Shown here: one piece after another, positions 1-10,709 of the stretch
How positions within the stretch are numbered: position 1 is the stretch's first letter
Layout of the letters: every line of letters starts with the position of its first letter
From: Daedaleopsis sinensis
Lineage: Eukaryota; Basidiomycota; Agaricomycetes; Polyporales; Polyporaceae
Length of the DNA stretch: 64,000 bases
Reading direction: 5' to 3'
Assembly (NCBI GenBank): GCA_033807695.1
Contig: CM066302.1
Coordinates: 4,030,001 to 4,094,000 of the forward strand
Made by a program: the position numbers and the translations under genes
The notes under the pieces: model-generated
The model's database searches: none
Seen by the model: only the letters and a program-made list of their open reading frames with translations
Told to the model about the DNA's origin: nothing

Positions 1-1221
1 AAGCGTTGAGATCGTCTACCAATGCGTTGTCAATGTGCCGCACCCAACGCCATTTGCCATCGGGAGACATGATCTGAAGGGCGGAAACGGGCTGACTCCA
101 CAAAATCGTGACGGATCCGGTGTCTACAAAGAGATCAGTAGACTGACAGGTACAGGAAAGGCGACTCCTGACCTGTGTGGCCTTTCAGCCAAACATTCTT
201 GGTCTTGAGTTCCTCCTCTTGGGTGCGCGGGTGGCTGTAGTACATCAGCGAAGTGTCACTGGTCGTATTGATACGAACACTTACTACTTGATAAATCGGG
301 CTGAATACTCGATAAGTACAGCCTCATGGATCTCATAAGACTTTACGTACCATGAGTGTCTCCGACGGCGTCGAAGTTATGCAATTTTACAAAGCTGTCC
401 TCAGGAAGCTCCATGCCGAGAGCGAGCATCCTGCACATCGTGGCTTGAGAGCACTGCTAGTTTGATGAAACGGGCTAGAATACTCACTGTAGCACAGGGT
501 GCAGGACATTGTAGTGATTATGCTCGGAGAATGCACGTAATTCGGGCAAGAACGGGTGTATAGCCTTTGGATGCTCCTGCTGCCCAAAGATTGTACGGTG
601 AACTAAGATTCGCAGCGATAGGACACAGCCCGTGAGCTAGCGCAGCGAATATATCACACAGTGCGACACTTACGGGCGTATTGTTCATGCTGGTCTCGGA
701 CACCGTTTTCAATTGTCTAGTATGGGGTTAAGACGACGCGTGCATGTGTGTCATAATGACATTGCAACGCACCCACAGTTGACGCGGTTTATACCCTATC
801 TTAGACCCTTGGTCTGCGATCTTTGCTTCATACTGCATTTTTTCCTCCTCGGAGACCTGCGTGAATAAGACATCCCCAATATCAAAGATACGTTCGGTCT
901 AGAGTAACGATCGCTCAGTTATCAGCTCGTAAACTAGCCGTTCGAAGTCGTACACACCTGGCTCTGAGTCATTCCATGGTTGATCACGTAGAGGAAGCCA
1001 ACTGTCCGCATCGCATCGCGGACTTGAGAAGCTAGCGCGGCGCGACCCTCCGGAGTTCGAGCCCTTGAGATATCAACAATAGGGAGATCCGCCCAGTCGA
1101 CTGAATTGGAGTTTGGTTCAATGACGGAACGTGGTGACTCGGAACTTGAAGACTTACGGTCCTCCTTTGTCGGAGCCGCAGGCGCATAGTGAGGTGCAAA
1201 AGGGAGTGTTGTGCCAGGCAT
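1..1221 (-). CDS. 2-oxoglutarate/Fe(II)-dependent oxygenase, isopenicillin N synthase-like (partial)
   Basis: Seven exons read on the minus strand: 958-1221, 773-898, 674-716, 488-602, 351-430, 173-283 and about 20-123; phases join without a break. Exon 1 holds the DIOX_N start (DWADLPIVDISRA, then VGFLYVINHGM). Later exons give YKPRQLW, VRDQHEQYA, HPFLPELRAFSEHNHYN and LALGMELPEDSFVKLHNFD, typical of the fungal isopenicillin N synthase/clavaminate synthase-like clade. The iron-binding HxD pair is seen as HTD, split by an intron between 173 and 123, followed by GSVTILWSQPVSALQI. The distal His and the RxS 2-oxoglutarate site lie beyond the left edge. Members of this family oxidise small molecules in the cytosol; the substrate cannot be told. 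The ATG at 1221 is the first in frame and gives a normal N-terminus. Confidence 0.85.
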
Positions 1222-1684
1222 GGTGCGTCGTTAGGATTGCCGGGTGTCTGTCCTCAGGACTCAAGTCTGAGTATAAGATTGGATGGGGGCTCCAGGGGCG
1301 GCTGAGTAACGAATTCCCAGTTACAAGAAAACACTGTGGGATGACAATGTCATAACGAACACCGTATGAGAGCGTGAAGAAGCATCTCCATTCGACTCCA
1401 CATTGACAGGCATCAAATATAGCTTGACCCACCTGATCAGAGCATCCGCTGCCCCCAAGGAGAAGCTGATTCAACTAAAGATATGCCGTATTGCTATCCT
1501 TAGGGAGCATGAGGCTGGACGCCGCTGCTGTCACGACATGAAGTCTCAAGGGATCTCACGCCTGTCCGATCATATCACTTATGCAGGGTAGTACAAGACT
1601 TACGCGGCTGCATGTTCAGCTTGAGGGAAGAGGGTTGTACGGCATTAAGTCGTGGTTGTGGACTGAGTGTGCCGATAGCCGGGT

Positions 1685-2143
1685 TCAACGTTCAACAGGG
1701 GCCTCCTCACAAACCGACACGTAGCCGCCTCGGCGTTTGCCGCAAGGAGACGCGGCGGCGGCGGAACAGAAGTCACGGTTGAGCGCTCTCAGCGAGCGAG
1801 CGAGCGTTGAGCTTGCGTCCGAGCCTTCTCCTAGTAGATCTGACATCGAACTCCATCTGAACAAGTACCGCATCACTTTTTTGATACTTCAATAGCGTCT
1901 ACTACGGTTCACATACCTTTTGGATGCGACATCCGGGCATCGTAGACAGCTTCCTGTCCAGGACTTCTTGACAAGACTCGGACCTTGATGTCGAAGCTTA
2001 AGGCGCCGGAGGTATCTTCAAGACTCGCGCTATTCCGGCCTACTAACCATACATGTTGAGTATTAGTCTCTACCTTCCGCATTACTTCTCTCATGTTGAC
2101 ATCCAGGACTTTCCTCTCCTCGGGAATTCGAACATATCCGAGT
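1685..2143 (-). CDS. possible hypothetical gene, fragmentary model
   Basis: Two stretches join in frame on the minus strand. The upper one follows a CAG acceptor at 2144-2146 and reads LGYVRIPEERKVLDVNM onward to DARMSHPK at about 1917. A GTATGT donor then starts a short intron, and a second exon runs to a stop at 1685, ending EEAPVER. A further minus-strand ORF at 2164-2517 could be an upstream exon. I recognise no domain. The splice signals and even amino-acid composition favour a real gene, but start and exon number are unresolved. Confidence 0.3.
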
Positions 2144-2579
2144 CTGAATAAACATACTTATAACTATGGCTGCGGGATGTGAGTGAAAATCTTCTCTACT
2201 CGGGACGAATCAATCAACATCTTGGTTTCGCACCGTCGAGTATACTGGCTAGGCAAGCTTGGAATACCAACAGCATGGGTTACATAGCTGGTAAGGAGCC
2301 TTGCTGCCGGCGTCACACAGCCCGAAGTAACTCCAATCAGTGTTTTCGTCATCAAACCGCATTCCCTTTGAAGATTGTCCGTGAGATCGAAGCAGCAGTC
2401 AAGATCAGTCATATGGCGCATGGGCAGTGGCACATCAACGCCTCCCGATGACAAGGTGCGATGTGATGCTCTTGTATCCCAATCGAGACAGAATAGTACT
2501 ATGGCTATACGGACCAATACTCATATAAGCTCCGACGCTGAACGCACTCCAGACCCCCCAGAGCATTGCCTTTGCAACC

Positions 2580-4753
2580 ATGGACCCAACTCAAGCTGCT
2601 TCGTCGAACGCCTCTGTCCCATCTATGCCTATTCCTATGTTACCGAAGCTCCCGCCGGTCGATAACACTCTTGGAGCTGTACTTATTGGCACATTTCTCA
2701 GTATCTTGTGAGTCACCCATGTCCAGACCATCCATCGTATGAGATAACTAACACACCACGCAGCTTTCAAGGTCTTATTTCGCATCAGGCGTACAACTAC
2801 TACCGGACATACTCGAACGATCGGTGGTTCCTCAAGCTTTGGGTCGCCATCGTTGTGTAGGACTTCAGGATACTCGCTTCCATGAAAGCTGTACTCACAA
2901 CTCCCATGCGTCTAGGATTCTTGAAGTGTTCAGTGTGATATGTACCATGCATGGCAGGTATGTCCATTTAGAGTACTCCGCAACGTACGGAAGACTCATC
3001 TGTTGTGCGCCAGCTACTACTACCTCGTCACTCACTACGCAGACCCGACCGTGCTCCTTGAGAAGGCTCCATGGTCGATGGTGGTCAGTAGGATATTATG
3101 TTATGTATGATACACTGGGCTGACCTACGCGAACTAAAGTCTACAGGCCTCACAAGTGTGAGGTGACCCATCAGTACATGCCCAACACCCTCTTTGCTAA
3201 CTGGTTTGTATATCATAGCCGTTGGCCATGCTCTTGGTGGAATTGTAAGATTCTAAACGTCATATACCACACGCAGACTGACGACACCCGTCCAGCTTCT
3301 TTGTGCGCCGTTTGTGGATCAGTGCGTACACAGAACGGCTTTGAGCTATTCTTCCGGCACGGAGCTAATAAGTGTCGTCAGTTGGGCCAAGATACCGCAT
3401 TATAGCCGTACTAGGGGTGAGTAAGCATCGTATTTGCCTGCGCTCAATGCTCAGATCCGTTGCTCATCGTGTATGGTGCTATAGGCTATCTTCAACCTAG
3501 CTGCCATTTGTGGGTCTCGGAGATCTTCCCAAGCGTATACCTATACAGCCGCTAATTATCCTAAGCGTTGCAGCGTGTGGAATAGGTAAGCTACTTCGTT
3601 ACACTTGTCCTTCTCGCACGCTTGCTAATACTCGACCAGCTGCCTTTGCTTTTGAGTTCGTTGTTCAACTCGCATTACTTTTATAGAGCTCAACCCGAAG
3701 TACTCTACAGAGTCAGATCTACGAACATCTCGACCCTCGTGACGACGGTGTGTAATCTCTCAGTGCCGGTGCAGCAAATATGACTGGCAGTGTCTGATCC
3801 GATGTTCAGGGCCTCACAACGGCGTCTATAGCAATGGATATCGTATCCGACATCTTGCTCACCAGTGCTCTCATATACATCCTACATAAAAGCCGCACAG
3901 GAATCCAAGGGTGAGTCGCCGTGGCTATCGGTTAGTGATACGCCCTGCCTGATACTCGGTTCCACAGAACAAGCTCTATGGTCGACATGCTCATAGGATA
4001 CGCGATGGGGACCGGTACGTTAGTAGCCCACGATAGCTGCTATGATGTACTAACCATCTCATCAGGACTGTTGATATGGTGAAACCACAGGTTCAGAATT
4101 CTTACTCACATATGTACTCACCCCGGCCGGGCTTTGACAGCTTAGTCAACATCGTATTTATCGTTACCGTGAGTGAACTCCATGATACCCATGCTGTATT
4201 ATGTGTCCTCACGCCGTGATGATCCCTCAGGATCAAGTATTCACATCCAACCTGATCCCTGGCGCTGTGGGCATTACGGAGACTAAAAGTGCGTGCGCGG
4301 CTTTTACGAGTATGATTAGATGAAGACTCACTTGCTATTAGTCTACGGGGTCTCCTTCCTTGTCGCGTCAGTATATCTGCCCCTTGGCTCGCCACATGCG
4401 AACCTGACCAGTTTGCTAAACACAGCCTCAATTCGCGCCGCTCGCTCCTCACACCGGACGAGATTGAGCGCGAGCAGTCACTGCAACTTACCTGGCGGGT
4501 CAGCCCAGAAGGCTCGAATGCTGTCCAGTACACTGCGTCTGGGGATGAAAGCGACCGTAGCGACATGCAGATAGCTGCGAAGCCGTCGTCCTCTTTCGCT
4601 TCGAACACCCATGATGGTGCTCCTCGATTTATCCCAATCGAGCGGGAAACTCTTGGAGAATTCGTCGCCACTCGTGGCGACTCTGAGAGCACGGTGTATC
4701 TGGATGAGAAACATGGGATGCGTGGATGTACAGAAGAGGTTCCACCTGTCTAA
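2580..4753 (+). CDS. DUF6534-family multi-pass membrane protein
   Basis: A gene of many small exons. Exon 1 (2580-2707) encodes an N-terminus with VDNTLGAVLIGTFLSIL, the hallmark start of the basidiomycete DUF6534 family. Exon 2 (2764-2856) gives YNYYRTYSNDRWFLKLWVAI. Later exons give YYYLVTHYADP, LLVEFFFVRRLW, ASIAMDIVSDILLTSALIY with LHKSRTGIQG, and a C-terminal tail starting near 4412 (LNSRRSLLTPDEIEREQ) that ends at TAA 4751-4753. This is the usual layout of about seven membrane segments and a cytosolic tail opening with LNSRRS. Exons between 3480 and 3720 and the junction before 4412 are uncertain. The family has no established biochemical role; a plasma-membrane place is inferred from topology only. 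Confidence 0.75.
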
Positions 4754-5329
4754 TTTCTCTAGGGAATCACCCGCCGTTGTGTCGATGTTCCTACTTTCTC
4801 GTGTTGTGTCTTGGCCTTGACCCGATGTGTTTATGTATAGCGACTGCAACCATCGCACGACAGGTATCATTTCTTTGCATTCGAGCGTAGGCATCTGTAC
4901 CTATTTATGTTCTATAAAACAACTGCAAATAGCGACTGTCTCACACGGGATGAAGGACTAGTTCGATGGTTGACAAGGACATAACATACGTCGTCAGTAC
5001 AGATGCTGAGTTCTACCTGATAAATCTATTCTGTGTAAGCCGTCTCAAGCTCACTCGGACAAGGAGATAACAGGCACAAACAATACTGCGTTGCTGCTAT
5101 CAGTAGGTGATACAATGTGACTGGTATCGCGACGTACCTGTGATGCTGCTAGGCTGTCCTGGGTTACGCTCTCCCCCATCCATGGAAAACAACGGGTCAG
5201 AACAGCTGTAAGGTGATAGGCATGCTATATAAGTACACGTCCAGAGAGCTCACCGGGCCACCTAGAGCACTCTACTGAGTCATCACAGCCGCGCATTGGG
5301 CCACGGCGGCATCTAGTCAAACTACCCCC

Positions 5330-6159
5330 GAGTATCCCATCAATCGATAATACTTTCGGTGCTTGCCTGATGGCTACATTCATCGGCCTCAGACTGTACG
5401 TTCTCGTTCACTAACTTGAAGGGAACTCTCAACTTCAACTCTACCGGGCCGTATGCATAGGCTCCAAGAATGAACATCAACCAGACATATCACTACTTCA
5501 AGCCGGGACGTATTATCGACACCGACGGTGCCTGAAGCTATGCATGGTATGCGTTTGCAAATTGATGACTACCCCGAACGTGTCTCAACCCATCTTCGTC
5601 ATCTTCGTGAGCATTCCTGCGTCACTGACAGGTAGCCTAGCCTCACTGACATCGTGCGGCAGTCCTTGGTATGGTCCAATAACCTCGTATACGTAGGCGT
5701 TGGTATGCAAGTGTGCGTCTCTCTCCTCGGTGACCCCCGGGTTATGCATACTGAGGATTTAACCCACGCAGTATGCGCCAACACGTTTCTTCTCGCGTAC
5801 GGCACTTTCTTGGAACAAGCCTTCCACCGCACTCACTTGAATGTACCCTTTGTCACAGGTTGAACGCACGCCACACGCTCCTGACCTCCGAAGAAATCCG
5901 TCGGGAGCAGACCTGCCAAATTTCCAGCCTCGTGTGGAACAACAACGCCAGCCTCAGCTGCGAGACATCGCACACGAAGACACAGACGATCCCCACTGTG
6001 GATCCTGCCAGCGCCGAGGCATCGCGCGCAAAGGCGATCGAGCTTAGAGGGCTCCCCGCCACGTTCGTCATCGTAGACGACTCGAACAATAGAACTGCTC
6101 CCGGAGAGCGGGCCGACGGCGAGGATGATCGCGCGAAGAACATCATCGCCCCGGTCTGA
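5330..6159 (+). pseudogene. decayed DUF6534 paralogue
   Basis: The start resembles the upstream DUF6534 gene: PSIDNTFGACLMATFIGL just before a GTACGT donor near 5396. The end also matches: an exon near 5863-6159 opens LNARHTLLTSEEIRREQ, parallel to LNSRRSLLTPDEIEREQ in the neighbour, and stops at 6157-6159. Between them only about 470 bases remain. QTYHYF near 5490 is followed by a frame break, and the middle transmembrane block (the YYYLVT and FFFVRRLW equivalents) is missing. I read this as a tandem duplicate that lost its core. A very short functional isoform cannot be excluded. Confidence 0.55.
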
Positions 6160-6170
6160 GAGCCCGTGAT

Positions 6171-6906
6171 CTACTCGCCGTTGAGCATAGGAGAGACAAA
6201 AACGTCGCCGGCACGTAGAGAGTTGAGGACGATCCAGGTCGAGGGTTTTGATAGCGCTTTCCTGTTGTTCACCGTAATTGTATGGCTTGTGCGACCAGTT
6301 ATATATTCAAATGTGACGACTCACTTCGCACTGCAGCAGCGGCCTTCGTTGCGCGTGGGCGGGCACTTAGGATGCTCCCGAACGCGGTGACACACGGCCC
6401 AGATCGAGAACAGAGAGCCAAGTTCGATGTGGTGAATATGTGATGTCGTCATCGATAGCGATGTTCGTCTTCTGAGGAGAATATGGACCAGCAGTCGACT
6501 TTGAACTGAAAAAGACTGACTTACGGTCTAATCTTCCACAGGGATGCATCTGTGTGCTGAATTCATATCTATATCGGAAACGCGATGTCGTGGTATATCC
6601 GAATGGGCCACCAGTTCGGACAAGGATACATACCTTTTACGAGAACACGCCGAGCTCGATGTCGTGACGACAGGCACCAGGATCATATCTCAGCACAGGA
6701 AAAGCCAGTAGATCGAAGCTGAACCATCTTGGAAGATAGGAGCATAACAAGACCGTTGCAGACAGTGACTTCAGGTCTACCAGCAGAGAGAAGACATCCA
6801 CTGAGCCGCCCTGACCGAATGTTCCAAGGGTGATGCATTTGGTGGATCGCTTTGCAGTGGACAAGTCTTCATCTTGAAGGCCACACGACGCATCGAGGGT
6901 TTGCAT
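6171..6906 (-). CDS. unrecognised gene or remnant
   Basis: The minus strand has a plausible terminal exon ending at TAG 6171-6173 (VNNRKALSKPSTWIVLNSL, then AGDVFVSPMLNGE). Further up are open stretches near 6370-6549 and 6637-6906. Two of these share a short motif, HDIELGVFS at about 6640 and HHIELGSLFS at about 6410, which suggests an internal repeat or decayed duplicate. I could not build one continuous frame and recognise no domain. Confidence 0.25.
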
Positions 6907-7095
6907 GGGAGTTTTGTGTGAAAACGTGCATCCCTACCTGACAGATGTCATCGTACAGGTCTCCCGGAGGGCTTGACGGCGAATGCAAGGGGATAGAGAA
7001 GGCAAGGTAGATGAAAAGTGAGGCTCGCAGCGATTGTTGCAACAAAGCACAGGATCAATAATGGAGGTGGATAGTAGGAATTATAACGCAATGCT

Positions 7096-7603
7096 TCATA
7101 CAACCTGCCTGGAGCGTTACAACTGAGACCAAACGCGCGACTCGAGTGACTCACCTTAGGAGCCAAGCTGACAATCTTCCCCCAACCCTTCATGCGCAGA
7201 TCCGCGCTGACGACCCCACCAATACGCGTGCCAAGCATCTCGCGCTTGTTGTTGAGCAGTACAGCTGCGTTGTCGTCGAACCTGATGAAGCGGCCGTCTG
7301 GCCGGCGGACGGCTTTCCTTGTGCGGACGATGACGGCGCGACGCACGTCTCCCTGGCGGACCTTGGGGGCGGAGGCAGAGGCACTAGCAGAGATAGGGCG
7401 AGCGCGCTTGACTACGCACACGATCTCGTCGCCGACGCTGCCCCAGCCGTTATTGACCTTTTGCTTGAGGACGTTGACACACTCGATCAGGAGTGCTCCT
7501 GAGTTGTCTATGACCTGTCAACCGGCGTGTGTGAGGACAGAGACAAATAGCTTAGCATGCAGAACATAGCACGCACATTGAGCGTGCCTTTCAGTCCAAT
7601 CAT
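7096..7603 (-). CDS. mitochondrial large-subunit ribosomal protein uL14m
   Basis: Three exons on the minus strand: 7577-7603, 7155-7514 and a 9-base last exon 7096-7104, giving 131 residues. The protein starts MIGLKGTLN followed by [16 protein letters not shown], the conserved uL14 beginning. It continues with [24 protein letters not shown], and [12 protein letters not shown] with MLGTRI, the uL14 signature region. The end is [16 protein letters not shown]; the two final valines come from the tiny last exon. The length and the absence of a bacterial-type operon fit the nuclear gene for the mitoribosome protein, called Mrpl38 in yeast. It binds 23S-like rRNA at the subunit interface. It is head-to-head with hexokinase. 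Confidence 0.9.
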
Positions 7604-7845
7604 GCCTCGCCGAAGTGTGTGGAAGTAGAGGTGGTGGAGGGGATGAGGACGGCAGGGACAGCAGAACTGAAGGGAACAGACGCCGAAATGGGCGTACGTG
7701 CCTAAATCGGGACTTACCGGCGGGAATCTCGAGGGAATCTTCGGGTCTAGGGGCGCTTCCTCTCGCTCTAGTCTTGCACTCAACCCGCTTCGTCTGTCCG
7801 ACAACCTCCCTCCTCCTCCTCCTCCCCCACATTCTCTCGAACACA
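7604..7845. promoter_or_regulatory. shared divergent promoter of uL14m and hexokinase
   Basis: Only 242 bp separate the two start codons, so both promoters must lie here or inside the neighbouring gene. The hexokinase side carries a pyrimidine-rich run (CCTCCTCCTCCTCC near 7810-7830) just before its ATG, as is common in basidiomycete promoters. No clear TATA box is seen. Confidence 0.6.
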
Positions 7846-10162
7846 ATGAGCCGGCGCGGAAGCTCGACCGTGCATCTGCCGTCCGGGCAGACGATCTTGA
7901 CGTTCACGAAGCACAGCGAGAACGATGAAGGTCTTCCGCACGCAACCAAGAAGTACGTTTGCTCAGAAATTCCCCTGCGTCGACTCGAATGCGATCGGTG
8001 CCCATCACAGGACTATGGCGGACCACCTCCGCAAGTATGAGGCCCTGTGAGTTCAACGCGCCCTCCACAGCGCTCGAATCCTCAATCATCAGGGTGCTGT
8101 AGGTTCAATATGACTCCGCAGCGCATGCGGATGATCGTCGAGGCCTTCAAGGAGTCGCTCGAGCTTGGTCTCGCGAAACACGGTCAGATTGTGGTGAGTG
8201 GCAGATTGAGTAGTGTATCTGCACACGGCGCGACTCCTTTTGATCGTACGGACGGTAGCCTATGATCCCCACCTACGTCTTTGGATGGCCTTCAGGAACA
8301 GAGACAGGAAACTACCTCGCGGTTGATCTAGGTGAGTTACACCCCCTCTATCGCGCTCTTCTCTCCTCTGTTGTATCGCCGCTCGCTTTCCTGTTTCAAG
8401 AGCAGGATCTCAGGTGCCTCCGCCAACCCCCGTTGCGTCCTGCACGGACCAGTTGCTGTTTGGTCTTCCATTGCCTATACATCAGCGTGCAGCCTTCTCA
8501 ATCGGATGCAGAGTGCTTGGTAGCCCAGGACGTATGACGCTTCCATGCGCGCGGTTTCTTTGACGCGCAGAGACCGAACATTCCGCCCGTACAGTATGGT
8601 GAATTGACCGATCGCTTCACAGGTGGCACCAACCTACGGGTCTGTTTAGTAACTCTCGAAGGAAAGGGGAAGTTCGAGATCACCCAGGCAAAGTATCGTC
8701 TCTCCGAGGAGCAAAAGCAGGACGAAGGCCAGAAGCTCTTCGATTTCTGCGCCGAGTGCTTGAAGGCTTTCGTCGAAACCCACAAAGCCGAGGGCCACAT
8801 TGGACAGGATCAAATCCTCCCGCTTGGTTTCACAGTGAGTCGCGTGTGGTCTGTCTGGTAACTCGCGCTGATGTGCCATTCAGTTCTCGTACCCCTGCTC
8901 GTAAGTTTTCATGTTAACCGTCACCTGCACACGCCTGACATCTTGTAGGCAAGACCGCATCGACCACGGTGTACTCATCCGGTGGACGAAGGGCTTCGGC
9001 GCTGCCAACACCGAAGGTCATGACGTCGTTGAGATGTTCCGAACATCGCTTGCGAAGCACGTAAGTCAACGTCATCTTCAACCGATCCGACAATCTCTGA
9101 CTCAGCACGACGTTTGGCCTCTAGTCAGTCCCTGCTGAGGTCGTTGCCCTCACTTGCGATACAACAGGAACGTTGATTGCATCGCACTATGTGAACCCGC
9201 AGACGCGTATCGCTTGCATCTTTGGAACCGGGTGTAATGCAGCGTATATGGAACGCGTCAGCAACATTCCCAAGATCGCGAGCCTTGGTATCGACCCGGA
9301 TACCGAAATGGCGATCAACTGCGAGTGGGTGCGTCGCAATTCGCATCTCTGTCATGCAGAAGCTGATGGTATGCTCCTTGACAGGGCGCGTTTGACTCGT
9401 TCGAGCACGAGAACCTTCCACGCACCAAGTACGACCAGATCATCGACGAGACGTCGAACAAGCCGGGCGAACAAGCGTTCGAGAAGCTCATCTCCGGCCG
9501 CTACCTCGGCGAGATCCTCCGGCTGATCATTTGCGAGCTCATCGACGAGGGTGTGCTCTTCCTCGGCCAGAACACGTACAAGATCGAGATTCCGTACTCT
9601 CTTGACACCGCCTTCCTCTCACTCATGGAGATGGACCCGACGGACGAGCTGCTCATGATCATCGGCATCTTCAACCACTTCTTCGCGCTCGAGACGACGC
9701 TTGCCGAGCGCCAGTTCTTCCGTGCACTCGCGCGCCTAGTCAGCCGCCGCGCTGCGCGGCTCAGCGCATGCGGTATCGCCGCGATCGTGAGCAAGATGGG
9801 GTACTTGGACGAGGGCTGCTCCGTCGGCGCGGACGGCTCGCTCTACAACGTACGCATCATTCTCCTGCATCGTGCTCCCAGCCGTGCGCCGATACTGAGT
9901 TCTTGTGCAGAAATACCCCAAGTTCGCGGAGAGGATCCACGAGGGTCTGCAAGACATCTTCGGCGAGAAGGGAAAGTGAGTGTCTATACCACCTACGCGT
10001 GTCGTCGTGTTTCGTCGGCACAGGGGAGGACGCGCGCTGACGGGACGACGCGACAGGAACATCGTCACGTATCACGCCGAGGACGGCAGCGGCATCGGCA
10101 GCGCGATCGTCGCCGCGATGACCAAGGTCCGCAAGGACGCAAACATCTACCCCAACTACTAG
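7846..10162 (+). CDS. hexokinase
   Basis: Eleven exons (7846-7952, 8011-8046, 8103-8193, 8259-8331, 8623-8834, 8884-8900, 8949-9060, 9125-9328, 9385-9849, 9912-9976, 10057-10162) join in frame to 495 residues, the usual hexokinase size. It phosphorylates glucose and other hexoses with ATP, the first step of glycolysis. Motifs: LAVDLGGTNLRV at 99-109 (phosphate 1), TCDTTGTL at 226-233 with the catalytic Asp at 228 (the usual NDT reads CDT), IFGTGCNAAYMERV, CEWGAFDSFEHENLPRTKYD, and EDGSGIGSAIVAA near the end (adenosine site). The start LPSGQTILTF before the first intron is not conserved, so the ATG at 7846 is chosen as the only one in frame near the conserved core. A cytosolic site is inferred from the lack of a signal peptide. 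Confidence 0.95.
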
Positions 10163-10709
10163 GCTCCCGGCGGCCTCCACAGCAATGAACACAACCACAA
10201 CTACGACGTACCCGTGTATCCGTACCCGTCCCCGTCCCCGTACTGAGTTATCGCTCTCGCTGCTTGAGCTCGTGTACAAACACAACGATGTATGGCTCCT
10301 TAGATGGACAACTATGTACCGATCTCGTTCGGACTCTCACTATCTTAACTATGTAGTCCCGAGCTCCAGGATGGTTTGAAGTCGTCCAGCTCTGCTGGAC
10401 GTTGCGTGGTCGGGGTTTGCCGGCTTAGTCTTCCTCCGTGGCAAGCGTGATGATGATGGTCGTCTGACTTACTTATAACTCACAGATGCCCAGACTCTAC
10501 CATGCAGCTTCAGCAGCCTCCTCCTCCTCCTCTTCCTTCCGGTGGTGGGCATTGACTCGACAACGGTGAGTGTACTACTACTACCTTACGAGCAGGAATA
10601 TCTGACACAATCTCCACATCTCTACACATACACATATCGCTGCGGTTTTTCGTCTAACCTTCATCCTCCTCATGCTCGTGGCTACTTGAACTCACAATGG
10701 TGACAAGAG
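10163..10709. other. intergenic, hexokinase 3' region and CHAT-gene promoter
   Basis: No gene seen. It contains a pyrimidine microsatellite (CCT/CTC triplets near 10515-10540) and a CCCGTC repeat near 10215-10242. A GTGAGT donor-like site near 10568 could belong to a 5'-UTR intron of the next gene. Confidence 0.4.

Noticed and set aside
9501..10068. Minus-strand ORFs under the hexokinase gene
   Set aside because: Shadows of the hexokinase exons in GC-rich codons.
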